A stretch of 64,000 nt of DNA from Pholis gunnellus (lineage: Eukaryota; Chordata; Actinopteri; Perciformes; Pholidae). Below are positions 45,712 through 58,900 of the stretch, in pieces. The notes under the pieces were generated by a model, which was given only the letters and a program-made list of their open reading frames with translations, searched no databases and was not told the DNA's origin. Each line of letters opens with the position of its first letter. Within the stretch, counting starts at the first letter, position 1. A program made the translations under genes and the position numbers. The DNA lies in NCBI GenBank assembly GCA_910591455.2, contig OU342814.1, forward strand, positions 20,559,268 to 20,623,267, in the 5' to 3' direction.

Positions 45712-47397
45712 GATCGGGCTGCAGGATACCGTCTGGAGGACCGCGCGTCTGCCGGGCAGCTTGAATGATACAACACATCCCTCACTGCCGGCGCACGAGC
45801 AGACTCACAGAGGAAATGCTGTGAGGCCTTGTGGAGACGGCTGGAACTACACATCCGCAGCAGACGACCGTCAAGGTGAAACACGCGCAGCACGCCCGCA
45901 TATCATTTATCTAACTGTGAAATATATATAAAGCAAATCATCTGTTTGTTTTATGTGGGTATGGGGGTCCGACGCGTCCCTCAACAACCTCTGTTTGTGT
46001 ATGTGGGTATGCCCTTTGCTTATGTTGGCAACCGTTATCTGGGCCAGTGCTTTTTCTTTTTTTCTTTTTTTTTTTCCGAGTTAGACGGTAACAATGCCCG
46101 TGGCATCCACCATGCTGATATTCAGTCACACCCTCTTCACTTTCAATCGGAAAGAGAAGAGACCTTGTGACTATCCCTCACATTGTATTCACCGCTTTGA
46201 AATACACGCACGATGAATTCGCTCTTTTGTTCTTTTTATTCTTACATTCTAAATCTATTTATGCCACATACAAAAGACATATTTTTGGAAAGCTTATTTT
46301 CTGGCCTGTCAGTTGATGCTAGTGTTGACCTTTCCAGAGACCCTTTATTAACCATTAATGCAATAGAAAACACTTAAGTATACAAAGCTACATATCTGCA
46401 TCAAATAACCAAAGATAAAATGTTAGATGAATGAACGTCAACGTCAGCACTGATGACGTCAAGGTAAGTAGCTCCACCCTCATCCCGAATGATGATTTAC
46501 ATCAACTCATGTCAATGAAATATTTCTCAATTTAAATGAGGTAATAATATGAAGTTTACTGAATTTTATATCTGTTTTAGATAATAAAATGCTTGTTTAA
46601 TAAAATTGTTTTCACTGTTTCCCATGTTGATAGTTCCTACCTTGTTACAAATGATCAAGAACAAAGCACATTAAGAACTTTAGAATACTAGACCATGTAA
46701 AAAATAGGCCCGTATTTCAACCCCTGAGCATAACTTGAAAATCTACAATTGAACTTGAAGCTGTGATATTTATTGTGCCATCAATTTAAGGTCTTAATAC
46801 AATGAGAAAATACATATTTTTCATTTGTCAAGTATTTAATTCACAGTGGTATACAGAAATTGGCTTTACCATATGGTTATCTCCTACCAACCTCAGAGGT
46901 AGCAGTAGCTATAAAAATAGAAATATGACTGATAATAATATTAAATGTAGCAGTGGGTGTCGAGCATAAAGGGGCATTTATCTTAACTCAAGGTCCACTG
47001 CCTTTTTCTGGAGCTTTAAACAGCATATGGAGACGGGTTAGTTACAGTGTCCCTCCAATATATAGGCTATATGGAGGGACACCTGGTACATATACAGTAT
47101 ATATATATATGGACAAGCTCAGTCCACTAATGCAATGCTGTTGAGAGCTTTGGAAAAAGCAGATAACAAATGTTCTTATTTTTGTTATATTTTGCATTAT
47201 ATATAATATATTTTAAGTTGGACTCATACATCTCTTTTTCTTTTTTAAACAAAATAACCCACCATGGTTATATAAGAAGAAGCAAAGATAAACACATACG
47301 CCTACACACTAAGAAAGAAGATCTGTAAAAGATAAGAAAGAAATGAAAGGGCCACAAAAGAATATGTGAACATGAGTGAACATTTTGAAATACAGGA

Positions 47398-49056
47398 ATA
47401 CTGCCAGCTGATCATTACAATTGTTAGGAACGCAACCTCTAAAGAGAAAAGTAAGAATATGTCCTTTTGTCTCCCATTGATTTTAGCCGTTAATAAATGA
47501 TCATCTTTGCCTAACATGTCTGCTATTTAACTACAGCTTTCTTCACTGTCAAGTGAAAACCATGAAGGGTTAGCTTAATGCTCTTTCTAGTACCTCTCAG
47601 AAAACCCAGAATGTATAGTCTGTCCCCCAACTCAAAAACATGGTTTGCATTGCAATGTTTGAGGGCTTCTATTTTTGTCATATGTAGAAACTGATGTGAC
47701 CGACCCCCCCCTAGGTCAGCGAATGAGAGGACTGCCACTTCAACTGCAGATGAATATACTGCGTCAACAGTACAGCAAACTGTAAGCACAGAAGGTTAGC
47801 GGCACATCATTTTGAGAAATTGTGTTATTGATAGTTGTGGGTTTGAAGTGAAAGTAGAATACGGCCCTGCATATAAGAAAAAGATATCGGCTAACATAAG
47901 AAATATAAACATGAGATGAGCATAAACAAAGAATCTGCAGGATTCATTTCGTCGGCAGGTCATCGAGGCCGCACCACTGCTAGTATCCTGCTGTTTTTCC
48001 CATGATGCAAAGTGAAGGAGAGACTGTTGGTGCTTGTAATGGCGACATGCTGCAGCAGCTGTGCAGTGCGCTATTTTTTTTACCTGTTTGAGTTGTTTTA
48101 TCGCCACTACTAATCTATTGTTTTAAACTGATCTGCGTGTTACAGAATCAACAATGACCCACCTCCGTTTGACGGGCTTTTTGTGCGGGCTCTCTGCCGG
48201 GAGCCTCTCCAGTATGGCCGCGAGTTCCCCCTGCTGTTGCGCAACAAAAGGCATGTGACTTGGTAGAGGCAACTACAGAAACTAGCTGAAAAGGAACTTA
48301 AGCTCAGTTTAGCTACAAGGACACATAGCGTAGCTCAGTACTGGTAATTCACACCATGCATGGGAGGGTGTGAAGTCCATGATGGGGATGCAGTGTCTAA
48401 TTTCTCATAATGGCAAAGCCAGCCCTTGACTTTTCTAATGAGCTGGATGTATTTCATAATCAGTTTAATGTCCATGATTTTAGCGAAGAGCAGTCACTTT
48501 TCAAAAACACTTTTTGTTTTCTTTTTCTAAAGGCCGTGACGATAAGATAATCCTTTATTCGTCCCGCAGTGGGGACATTTTACAGGATTACAGAGACACA
48601 GTAAAAACAACAATGTATCAAAACAAGTATTATAAATAAGTAATAAACAGTAAAGAATATTAACCAAGTAAAACAAGTACAAATCCACAATAACTAAAAT
48701 ATAACTATAACTAAAAATATTATATATACAGACAGAATAATTGTTGTATTGCACAGATTTTTGTGTTGTGTGGTCGACTGGGAGCACAGCTGTGTGCAGC
48801 CTGACAGCAGCAGGAAGGAAGGACCTGCGGTACCTCTCCTTCACACACCGGGGGTGAATCAGCCGGTGGCTGAAGGAGCTGCACAGAGCTGCCAGGGCGT
48901 CCCGCATGGGGTGGGAGGTGTCGTCCATCAGGGATGATAGCTTTTCCATCATCCTCCTGTCTCCCACCACCTCCACCGTATCAAGTGGACACCCCCAGCA
49001 CTGGAAAGCATTGGAGGATGCATTCCTAACAATTGTAATGACCAGCTGGCAGATAT
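47398..49056. repeat. Inverted pair of about 42-bp repeats flanking the LINE fragment
   Basis: Bases 47398-47440 (ctgccagctgatcattacaa and following) match the reverse complement of 49011-49056 with about three mismatches. The two lie 1.6 kb apart, one on each side of the LINE remnant. Confidence 0.65.
48536..49006 (-). mobile_element. 5'-truncated non-LTR retrotransposon (LINE) 3' end
   Basis: On the minus strand the frame reads DTVEVVGDRRMMEKLSSLMD, then SHPMRDALAAL, FSHRLIHPRCVKERYRRSFL and PAAVRLH. This is the characteristic C-terminus of a fish LINE reverse-transcriptase polyprotein. It is followed by an AT-rich 3' UTR ending 'gggacgaataaaggattatc' and 'ttatc', the family's usual tail. 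It is a dead remnant, with no complete domain. Confidence 0.8.
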
Positions 49057-50860
49057 ATTTTGTCTTATCTTCACTTTGTCAATCCAGCTCCCTACAGTTC
49101 CTCGTCTTTGGAAGGATTCCGTGATTGTGGATCTTTGGATCTTTAAAATGTTAGTTTTTCCCCTCTACTGGGTCACCCAAATGGGTGCACCCTCTAACCT
49201 CTCACATTGGTCTTGCATGCCTAAACCAATATGTACGGTGTCATGTTATCATTCCTGCAATGCTGACTCTATTCACGCTGCAAAATTGCAGGCACAACTG
49301 TGAATGTTAGGACTTTAAAGAAGGCAGTCAATCCTGGCTGATCCTAGCTACCCTCTGTCAACGGAGGTCAAGTTGCTTCCATCTGGCTGCAGATGCAATC
49401 TGCCATGATGCAGGACCGATAGACTTAAGAACGTATCGGTCCCTGCTGCCATTGGCCTAAATAACTCGATGTGAAATTTAAAATGTGTTTGGCTGAAGAA
49501 CAAATTGCCCCTCAGAGATAGTAAAGATATCCCGGGTCATCCCTGGGCCCTTTCACAGAAACAAGACACAGTATCTCTGAGCACCCTGCTGGTCACAGGC
49601 CAACTGTAGCAATGCCTGAACACATCATCTGTAAAGACAGACTGAAAAGAGCCGAGGGGGGGCTCAACATGTTTCAAAAGAGCTGTATTTAAAATTCATT
49701 AATGTGGCAGCACACAGCTATTATCTTTGTAAAGATCGAGTGGAGAAATGTCCACCTGAGTAGAGAGTGAAGTCGCTCTCCCTCTGTGTGTGTTGTTATC
49801 CGAGCTTATCCTTGTTTTATTCACAAGTCGCTCGTGCTTTTAGTGCATTTGAGCGTGCCCCACTGGCTGGCTCACGCCCGCCGCTCTGCACTGTGCTCAT
49901 ATATGGCAGTTACAGCTGATAATGCCGCCCTGACAGAGAACGTTGTAGCTGAAGACAAAAGCAGCTGACTCGCTGCCGACATGTTGAGAGGCAATCTCGG
50001 ATCTTGCACCTTTTTAATGTTCCCCTACAGCTCAGCAAGGGAAGGACGAAGCAGAAGGACAAAGCTTTGATGCGTTTCTACATGTCAGAGGACCTGAGTG
50101 CCACAATTTATCGACCGCAGCATGAGGCCGGTCAGAGCACATTGACAGTTTGAGTTGATTTATATTTATTATTCATAGTCACTACACCAGGATTCCACCA
50201 GCACATTAGACTTATGTTAGCCTTTCATTCAATATAAGTTATCAGAAAGTCAAATCATGCACTTGTTGTATTGTTCACAGCTGCATAAAACCAGTCTTGC
50301 AGTGAAATACATTTTTTTCATGAAACCTTCTTTGAGGATTTTTCTTTTGGATTGATTTTGAAATCTGACATATTGTTTTCATCCTGGCTTTAATCTCATA
50401 AGTAGAACTATTTGTACGTGGTCCTGGCTGCTAACCATAATGATTCATTGCTAGTCATATAGTTTCAGATACTGTATATAGCCTGCTACTGCCTGTTTGT
50501 CTTTCGTTGTTTATGAGGACACGCCGCGCGTGGCACTGAAATGCTCATGTGACTGAACGACACTGTCAACACGACAAACAGCTGTGAATTTATTACCCTC
50601 GGGTGATAAATTCAGCCTGCGGGGCTGATTATTCTGTAACTGCACCACCGGAAACGGTGTTCAGCGTTTCACTTGTCAAACACTGTCACCAACACCTTCA
50701 CTACTTGTGGGAGTAACAAGTGGGACGCCTCAATATCACATTCTTCAGATTACAAAGTACTTTAGATTACAAACCAGTGTCTCAGTGGCAACAGACAGAC
50801 AGTTACAAATGTTTCCCTACATTTCTGTCTGTAGTCATTTGGGAAATATTTCAGGTGTGG

Positions 50861-51005
50861 TTAAAGGTGCTCTGTGGAATTTCTTATAATCAAACAAAAA
50901 AGTTGTATTTACATTCAGCGTCTCTCACCAAAACACACCGTGTGTGTCCTTGAGGTCTAACAAACGCATCAAATACATTTCCTTCTTCATAAAACATTTG
51001 GTAAG
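50861..51005. mobile_element. Partial MITE of family 2
   Basis: It starts TTAAAGGTGCTCTGTGGAAT and has an internal 'tttacattcagcg' like the 9649-9924 element. No right-hand inverted end was identified. Confidence 0.5.
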
Positions 51006-52157
51006 CTGATGTTAAATATATAAATATAGCATTATATTCTGAATAATTTACATCCATGTGTTGCAGACTTCGTCACTGCCTTTGCGGGCGCATTACCACT
51101 GCTCTTTGCATCTTAAAGTGCTTTTATTTTCATTACTTCTTTTTACAGGCATGTGATGAAAAGAACCGCATACAGTGACTCAGGCCGTAGTGCAGCAGAC
51201 ATGCATTTAAAGAGCTTGTTAAAAGAACTTGCAGCAATATGTCTGTCTGTGTGCGTAAACACGCATATGTGTGCATGATGTGTGCATGATGTGTGACAGA
51301 GATGGATTTAGGCCTGCAGCGAGTCGGCCTTTTGGTGATGCAATCTGTATTGCTTCACTATCGGCTTATAAGGATTATATGACTTGTATTTGGTGCCAGA
51401 ACAGTCATAAAATGAAACTGCAGTCAGAAGTGATTGTATGCAAATTAAGCGTGGCTGATGTTTGTGCAGGTTGGTTGGGGCAATAGTTGAGTCGTGATGG
51501 TGCTCGGGGGAGGGCCTTGAAAAAGTCAAGCACTTTAAGGGGAGCCGTGGCACTTTAAGGGGACAATTCATCTCAAGTTACCTGTAGTGCTATTTATCAA
51601 TATAGATTGTTTTGGTGCGAGTAGCCTAGTTTTGGTGATATCTGCCATATGAGGTCCGTTTTCTCTCAAATACAATGGGAATATAGAGCACTCATGTTTG
51701 TGGGGCTCAAAGCACTACAACTCAGCAGTGTCATGTATAAATCTGCTCACAACAAGCTCTGCAGATTATCGTGAGTAACCAAGTCATGGTTTCTTGAAAA
51801 ATAAATTGCTGTTAAGTGCATTTCTTTTGTTGATCCCCAGAATAGCGTGAAACCAAAGGCAGGTATAATAATTCTCGTCAACGACACTCGTGCATTATTT
51901 TCACAATACAAATGAAACGGGGAACCACTTATAAACAAATTGCTCCTTAACACTTCTAGACAAAAACGTTGGTACTCTCAGAGGTTTGATGCGTCTTAAG
52001 ACACTGAGTTTGTAAAAAAGACAGCAAAGGTCAAAAATTGAAAACTTTTGAATTTAAATAGCTTTGTCACTGACACCAGTGGTTACTTTCTAATTTAGAC
52101 GAGGATAATGTCTAAGAGAGACACGTCACCCTCAACAATTTCATGTTCAATTCATTT

Positions 52158-52225
52158 ACTTTTTTTGATTAATTTATTTGTATAGCCCAAAATCACAAAT
52201 TTGCCTCAGAGGGTTTTACAATCCG
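52158..52225. mobile_element. Fragment of a common teleost interspersed repeat
   Basis: It contains 'atttgtatagcccaaaatca' and 'ttgcctcagagggttttac', recalled from many fish genomes. Confidence 0.5.
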
Positions 52226-53013
52226 TACAGCATATGAACTTGAACATGATATTTATGCTATTGTAGCACATATTATGACACCTGCACAGAGGAGAATGTC
52301 AGTAATTGTTTTAATAAAGCAATCCAGCAATTTAGTATAGCCTATCCATCAGGCTTTTAGCCCTCAAGCTAAAAAAAAAAGAAGAAGCTTAATCCTTTTT
52401 TTTTCCCACAGTGCAACTCAATAGTGTCTTTCATTAGACACACCCTCCATGGCTTTTATTCTCCGTGCTTCCTGTCTGTAACACGGCCTTTCTGTTAAAG
52501 CTCAAGTGATATAACCCAGATGACATCATCAGACAACAGTTGTGCAGTGGCGCTCCTTAAATTGATCGTCATGTAAAATTGTCAGAGTGCCCCTTTTGTC
52601 CGGTTGAGTCACACAAATACACAGGAATACATTTAAGATAAAGATTGTTGCACAATGTTGACACCAGTTTTTCATGCAAATATTCTCCCCATGCTTTACC
52701 ATGAACACACAGGGTGATCCATTGAAACCAATGGACAATATTCAGCACATCCAGGCCTCATTCAAAGCAGCCAGCTGAGCGCTTTAGAGATAAGGATGCT
52801 CAGCTCTGCAATAAATAGCTTCCACACCTGAAGCAAACACACACAAACCAGGACCAATACCTTGATATTCAGACAGACTAGTTGTCTCTCACTCTCTGAG
52901 TGGGAATTGAGATATTTGGACAAGATTCAACACTTATTTGAAATCTTTTCAAGATTTTTCAGCAGTTTATTCTTTAAAAACAAGAAAACTGCGGGGATAT
53001 TCATGGATGAAAG

Positions 53014-53562
53014 ATGACATCATTTGTTGCAGGTAAGATAATGATTCAAAATGATTATCGTGCTTTGGAAACTTAGGAGGCTAAATAGAATGGGGCTCTT
53101 GAACAGGAGACACCACAAAACCTGAACTATTAATGCTACATTTTAATTTTTCAACCATGTAAATTATGAGAGAAAGGAAGCTGGAGAAATTGCCATTAGC
53201 AGATGTGGATATTTAAATGTTTAAATGAATATTAAACCCTCAATAGTCAAAAATGTGTCGTAGTGTTGACTCAACTGTTTAAAATTCTCACCTGCTCTTT
53301 CTGGCCACTTTTAGCTCATAGTTTAGTTATTATGGCACACTTACTGTATGATTCAGTCTAATTGCTCTCATCAACCCTGTTTGCAGCAGCAGCTGGCAGC
53401 TGTTTTAATCAAACAAGCGCTAGTAAACCCACTGTGCGCTCTCTGCCCAGCAACCAACATCAAACAGACACAGCTAGTGACATGCTGGTGATGAAAGTGG
53501 AACATTTAGGAGCAAAAAATCCAGAAAGACTTGGTGGAGATCAAACCAGAAGAAAAATAAGG
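53014..53562 (+). other. Two possible upstream exons of the GPCR gene (hypothetical)
   Basis: Block 53014-53032 reads ATG ACA TCA TTT GTT GCA G followed by gtaaga. Block 53387-53562 starts after ttgcag and ends before gtgagt, with 58 codons open in the matching phase. Joined, they give 65 codons in phase 0. That is the phase needed for an acceptor at 54060 (aaatag) leading into CTA GTG TGG TCT CTT ATG of the GPCR. They could instead be 5' UTR exons or chance. The protein product is not recognised. Confidence 0.3.
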
Positions 53563-54075
53563 GTGAGTATTGGATAAACGTTAGTCAGGTGGACACAAAC
53601 CTCACTTCAAATGTATTACATGTATAAATAAACAGCTGTTTGCTAACATGTTCACAATAATAACTTTGTAAAATGTCAGGGAGGTACTTCTGCCAGCTTG
53701 TTTTCACATGTATCTGCCCCCTACTGGCCAAATACTGATTACTGCTGCTTTAAAAGTAAAGTTAAAGTTTTTTTTTTTGTTGACTTATTTATTTTATATA
53801 TTTGTACCTGACCATTTACATTGTTATATTGTCTTTTGTGCAAAACAAAAATACAAAAAAACGATCTTTGATAAAGATTTCACCATTATGTCACAAACAA
53901 CTGTTCAGTATTTATTTTGTTCTTACAAAGGGCTGATTTTCGTCTTTGTTTTGACTGAAACTAGACTGACTACTTCAAAAGAACTTAACTGCATCCTCAA
54001 CATCAGCTGAGCAACACTCAGCATGTCAACATTAATCTGAACAGCTGAACACATAAATAGCTAGTGTGGTCTCTT

Positions 54076-55534
54076 ATGGCTGACAGCAATACGGTAACAG
54101 CAACTGTCCCCGTCCGCATCAATGTCACTGGCAACCTCACTGGCAACGCTACCGTACCAGCCGCTCAAGTGATTAACTGGTTGACGATAAGCATCGGGCT
54201 GCCCGCCATCGGACTGGCTATTTATACCCTCAAGAATCTGTCCAAAGGTTTGTACTTACTCTGCTCTACCGTTTGTCCAATTACTTAATGTATACACCAA
54301 TCCTTTAGCAATGTTCAAACTATGTCACCACCGCCTACGCACGAGAGTAATTGCAACACTGCAATTCCAGTTTGGCTTGGCTAGCTGCTTCTTCTAGATT
54401 TAGCTTTAGTTCACCCTTAAAGGCTTTAGCTTCAACAGTCAATAAGAACTTAACATGACAGAGTAAGAAAAAAGCAACAACAAAAAAAGTGTCAAGTCAT
54501 AGCAGTATCAGTGTATCAGTATGAGTTTTAGTCCCAGTATCAGTACCACTAATGGGCCTATCATTGGTAATAATAGTATCAGGGGTAATAGATACAGTAG
54601 TACGAACAATCGTAGCAATAATAATCAGCAACGGTAAATTTAGATTTTTCAAAGCAACGTACAAATCAGAGGGAGGCCTTTAGAAATAAGTGGCACAAAG
54701 CTCAGTTATTAATTCCCCCTGACACAAGTGGCACAGGGTTTCAGGTGCATGAAGAAAGACGCATATGGGAAGGAAATGAGAAGTGTCGGTATTGATCATT
54801 TCTGTTTCTTTGTTCCAGGTGAGAACAAAATCCCCATGCATGTCATGTTCCTCCTGGTCTCTGATATTATCAGTTTCTTTGGCCGTCCCAGTATGGACGA
54901 GGACACGACAACTGGGCCCTCAAACCCCACCGACTTCATCTTCTATTTTGGTGTCGTCACCAACATCACCCTCATGCTGGTCATAGCTCAGGAGCGCCAT
55001 CTCATGGTGGCCTACCCACAGTGTCTCGGCTGCTGCAGCAGCATCAGGCATTCCCCAGCGGTCACCTTGATGACGTGGGCTGCTCCGTTCGCCATCTTGG
55101 CCCTCGCCGTGTTCCAATACAACCTCTGGTTCGCTGTGTCTCTGCTCGCTCCCTTTCCCTTCCTCCTCTTCTTTGCTGTGGATTCCTGGAGGGCCCTGAT
55201 CTGCTCTCGATCCAACCCTAAAACCCCAGAGAGGAGGAGGTCGGTGTGGGGGATCGGTGCGATCTGGGCCAACTACACCCTCCTCTACGTCCCCTTCATC
55301 CTCAGCATCCTCCTGGAGGCTCTGTCCTTTAAGGAAACAGTCACATACCTGGGGCTGGTGTCTCACCTGCTGCTCTACCTCAGCCCTCTGGTGGACCCCT
55401 TCCTCTACATATTCATGTCCAAAGGGCTCAAAGAGGTGCTGCGGGCGCTGCCCTGCTGCCAAAACAAAAGTCGGAGAGAGAACATGACACCAACTGTGGA
55501 TACTGTGGCTGAGACTGTGGAGACAAGGCTTTGA
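54076..55534 (+). CDS. Divergent rhodopsin-like GPCR (orphan)
   Basis: Two exons, 54076-54247 and 54819-55534 (TGA), encode 295 residues with seven predicted membrane segments. The N-terminus has three N-glycosylation sequons (NVT, NLT, NAT). Class-A marks that can be seen are LLVSD in TM2 (the Asp), TM4 Trp, TM5 Pro in LLAPFPFLLF, YVPF in TM6, and DPFLYIF in place of NPxxY in TM7. DRY is ERH. TM1 lacks the GN pair. There is no cysteine before TM3 and none between TM4 and TM5, so the conserved disulfide is absent. The second extracellular loop is only a few residues (FQYNLW). The tail has a Cys-Cys pair (LPCCQNKS), a possible palmitoylation site. I cannot name the family or ligand; it may be a fish-specific receptor. 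Confidence 0.85.
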
Positions 55535-55907
55535 GGAGGACATACAGTTTTCAAAAAGCACAACCATCAGTCTAGTTTGGGACCACACATCCTACTGTTG
55601 GATTTTTGTAGCAGATACCAAAACCAATGTTCTGTCAGAGATACTTGCTGTGCATGCTTTTCACACGGCATATTCTTTGCTCAGGGCTGTCCTAAGATGT
55701 GTGTGTGTGTGTCCATTGGAACACATGACTAGTCTACAATCTAGAGTGACGCGTAATTACTCTTCAACAGATTGAGCAGCAAAAATTGAATGCAAATTCC
55801 ACGGTTTACTGTGGTGGAAAATAACCTTTTTAACCTCCCTGTGAGAAATAACCGTGATGAGAAAACTCTCAAAATGTCGTAAACGTATTTATTGAACAGA
55901 CACTTAG

Positions 55908-55913
55908 AATAAA
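55908..55913 (+). terminator. Candidate polyadenylation signal of the GPCR gene
   Basis: AATAAA about 375 bases past the stop codon. Confidence 0.4.
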
Positions 55914-55999
55914 TCAGCTGAATGGATAGAGCGCTTTCCCCACAGATGGTTCGGAGGTCTAACAACAAAGAATATATACACAATATCTTGTCTCCCCCT

Positions 56000-58900
56000 T
56001 CCCCCTTCGCAGACGTCCTCCTCCTCCTCTGTCCGCCGAGACATCCACCAAGGCCAAGGTCCCAGCCTTGGTATTGTCTTCAGTAGATGACACTACAGCA
56101 AGCCAGACATGAAAATACCTTTGATAGGACAACATTTATTGTTTGGGTTTGGATGAGTTCGGATGGCCTCGTCTGCACATGTTGAGGTTTAAGCGATGTA
56201 AGTTATTTCTAAAAGAACAACATGATAAATTGCCACAACAATTCCACTTTCACTTTCGTAGTCCTCCTCATCTAAAGGGAGGAAAACAGCCCCGTTCAAC
56301 ACTGGCAGCTTTTAGCTTACCTTGCATGCTAGCTGGATTCTTGCAATTTCAAATATCACATGAAAATCCATCTGTCAGAGAATGTTTCTTCAGTAAAAGA
56401 AGAGCAAAGAACAACAGTGAAGGCTTTCCTCTTTGGAGAAGATGTTTTCGCTATTCTCATGACTGGCACAAGTTTGATGGACAGATTCATCCAATCATCG
56501 GCCAAGTATGATTTGAAATGATTTGGCCTCCTCCAAACAGTTTCCAATGACGGCCTCTCAGCTGGTTCTGTGTAACAAACCATCTGGCTAGTCAGATTAG
56601 CTTTTAGAACCGTTTGTAGTTGAATTTCACTGGATAACCCAGCAAACTCGAAGCTAATCCTCCAGAGCAGTGCCCACCAAGCCCCGGGCTAAAGCTGGGT
56701 TTAGCCCACTTTGGGTCTGCCAGTGTGAAAGCTTTTTAGCCCCAGGCTAACCTCTCACTTAGCTTGGGTCTAAGTGCTGTGAAGCCTTTTACATCCAGGA
56801 ACTGACCATTTACAACCAAGTTAGAACTGGGAAGGCTCTGCTCTTGATAAACACATACATATGAACGTTAAATCGTTATATTTAACAAAAGCTTAGCACA
56901 TAAGGAAACAGTTGGTTGGGACGGTGGAAAGCTTTGGCAGCAAACAACATTGGCATGAGCCATTGATGTATAATAACAACTTGCCGTCCCCAAGATGGAG
57001 TCTATTCAGTCGAATGAGAATTGCTCGCTTTGTGCATACACCCAAAAAGTTTTCTAGCTTTCAGGTTTACTTCGGGGGCGTGCGGCCCACAGAATATGAA
57101 CATTAGGGTTTGTCCCACTGGCTGCTGGCTGGAGTCCCAAAATCTGGAAATGAGTTAACATTTTTGCGGTTCTGGTTCCCTGGTCTCAAAGTCAATGGGC
57201 TTTTTAATGGGTTTTTAGTTAGATGCCTGGAATAAGGTCTGTGGTGAACACAAGCTAAAGAGATTTTGGTGTTTTGATCTGCAGCATATATGTCAGTAAA
57301 TACCCCTCTCGTGAATTTTGAAGCTTTCATGTGTCTTAAAAAACAACAAGCACTAACAAATGGCTAAATAAGACTACAAAATGACATCACGCTGACTAGT
57401 CGGCCTTCACAGCCTTGTTGTGTATACTGGTGCTCATGCGACCGTGGTGTACTCCGTTTATAGACGAACAACTGCCTCAGAACTTATTTTTCTGCAATAT
57501 TTCAAAAATCCAGTGGAAAAATCCCATTGGCAAATGGAGGAGTATTGTGCCCCTGAAGACCATAAAGACACATAAAAACTGTGACAATTTGTTTTTAGGT
57601 GAAAAACTGCACACACAAATGTTTTTTACATTTTTTTGTAGTTCTTTTAACTCTGCTACATGCACTTTATTTGAACACACTCATGTAAGATAAGACCCAC
57701 AGTGAGGTTGCAGCCAAGGGAAGACGTTCTGAGGTACCTAAAGTATGCTAATTTCAGTGTAATTAGGATCGGTGGTGAGTCTGTGTCCATCGGTAAAAGT
57801 AGGTTCTGTGAAGAGAACTGGATGCCGATTAGTAGAGAGTGCAACTGTCTTTAAATCTCCACCACTGATGTAGAAAAGAAAAGAGCAGAGGAGAAGAGAA
57901 TGGAGACACTCTGATGCTGCGGTGATGAATATGAATGCTACAAATATGGGTACTGATCTTATTATTATTATTTTTATTATTATTGTTTTATTTTCCATCT
58001 CATGTTGTGCATTCTATTTCATTTTATTTGTATGCTATTTTGTCTAGTATTTTACATCTTATTTTCCATTCATAATGGCCCTATCTCTGTTTTCATGTAT
58101 TCTATGTATGTTCTATTTTCCATGAGAGAGCTATTCCCAGTACAACAGCAAAAGAAACTAATTTGACTGTAAAATCCAACCTATTGGGCAGATATATATA
58201 TATAAAAGACTATGCACTGGGTTCCATCGTTACTACCATTACATTTTATGCTTTGTACCGCACTAACAGCACCTGACAACATTTTCTCAATGCTTTTTCT
58301 CAACGCTTTTGTCGTATAGTTGATCCTCTCATGTCATAGATTTTGACACATATAAATCACAGCTGTGAAAATTAAGGACCATACTAAATTCCATTTTTGG
58401 CAACACCTACGGTAAAACAGACGGCTTATGTGATAAAGTATGATTAAAAAAAGTGTAATTCTAGCTAAAATTCCTAATGACGTCACAGATAATGAGAGGT
58501 CACAGACGGTGAGGGGCATACAGGTGGTCTCGGGGGTCTGAGACCCCGTGATTGACACTTGAGACCCTCTGACAGCCTCAACAGCACATTGTTGGGGGCG
58601 TCTCTGGAAAAATCTTTAAAGAATGCTTTGTCACTTGCTATTGTCACTAAAATGTCTTTTAAAATCTTCCTATGTCTACCAGTATTCACTAATATACAAA
58701 ACATTCATTCTCAAATACGAATACAGACAGATATAATTGTGGTGTTTCCTCGCATATTGCCATTGAATACCCGATTGTTTCAGGTAAGCTGTTCTTCCGT
58801 GCGTGGCGCTGTTGCAGATGGTCCGCAATGCAAATGTTGTGAAGTTTAGAGAACCTAACGTTACCCCGCGCAACCTGAACCAATCAAGGTTACACTCAAC

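Larger units (their letters stand above)
45712..53000. other. Gene-poor region of about 7 kb
   Basis: No exon of a host gene was recognised on either strand. It contains an inverted pair of short repeats (47398 and 49011), a LINE 3' fragment, a partial MITE and an old interspersed repeat. The rest is AT-rich unique DNA. Confidence 0.5.

Noticed and set aside
48040..48260. GC-rich stretch with possible short coding frames near the LINE remnant
   Set aside because: No frame longer than a few dozen codons, no splice signals, no recognisable family.
54728..54818. Upstream part of a 268-codon frame before the GPCR exon 2
   Set aside because: It is intron read-through before the acceptor ttccag at 54818. 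The exon 1 to exon 2 join (K|GENKIP) fits better.
55980..56100. Minus-strand frame resembling TKAGTLALVDVSADRGG
   Set aside because: Short, isolated and downstream of the GPCR, with no continuing exons. Possibly an old fragment, but not supportable as a gene.
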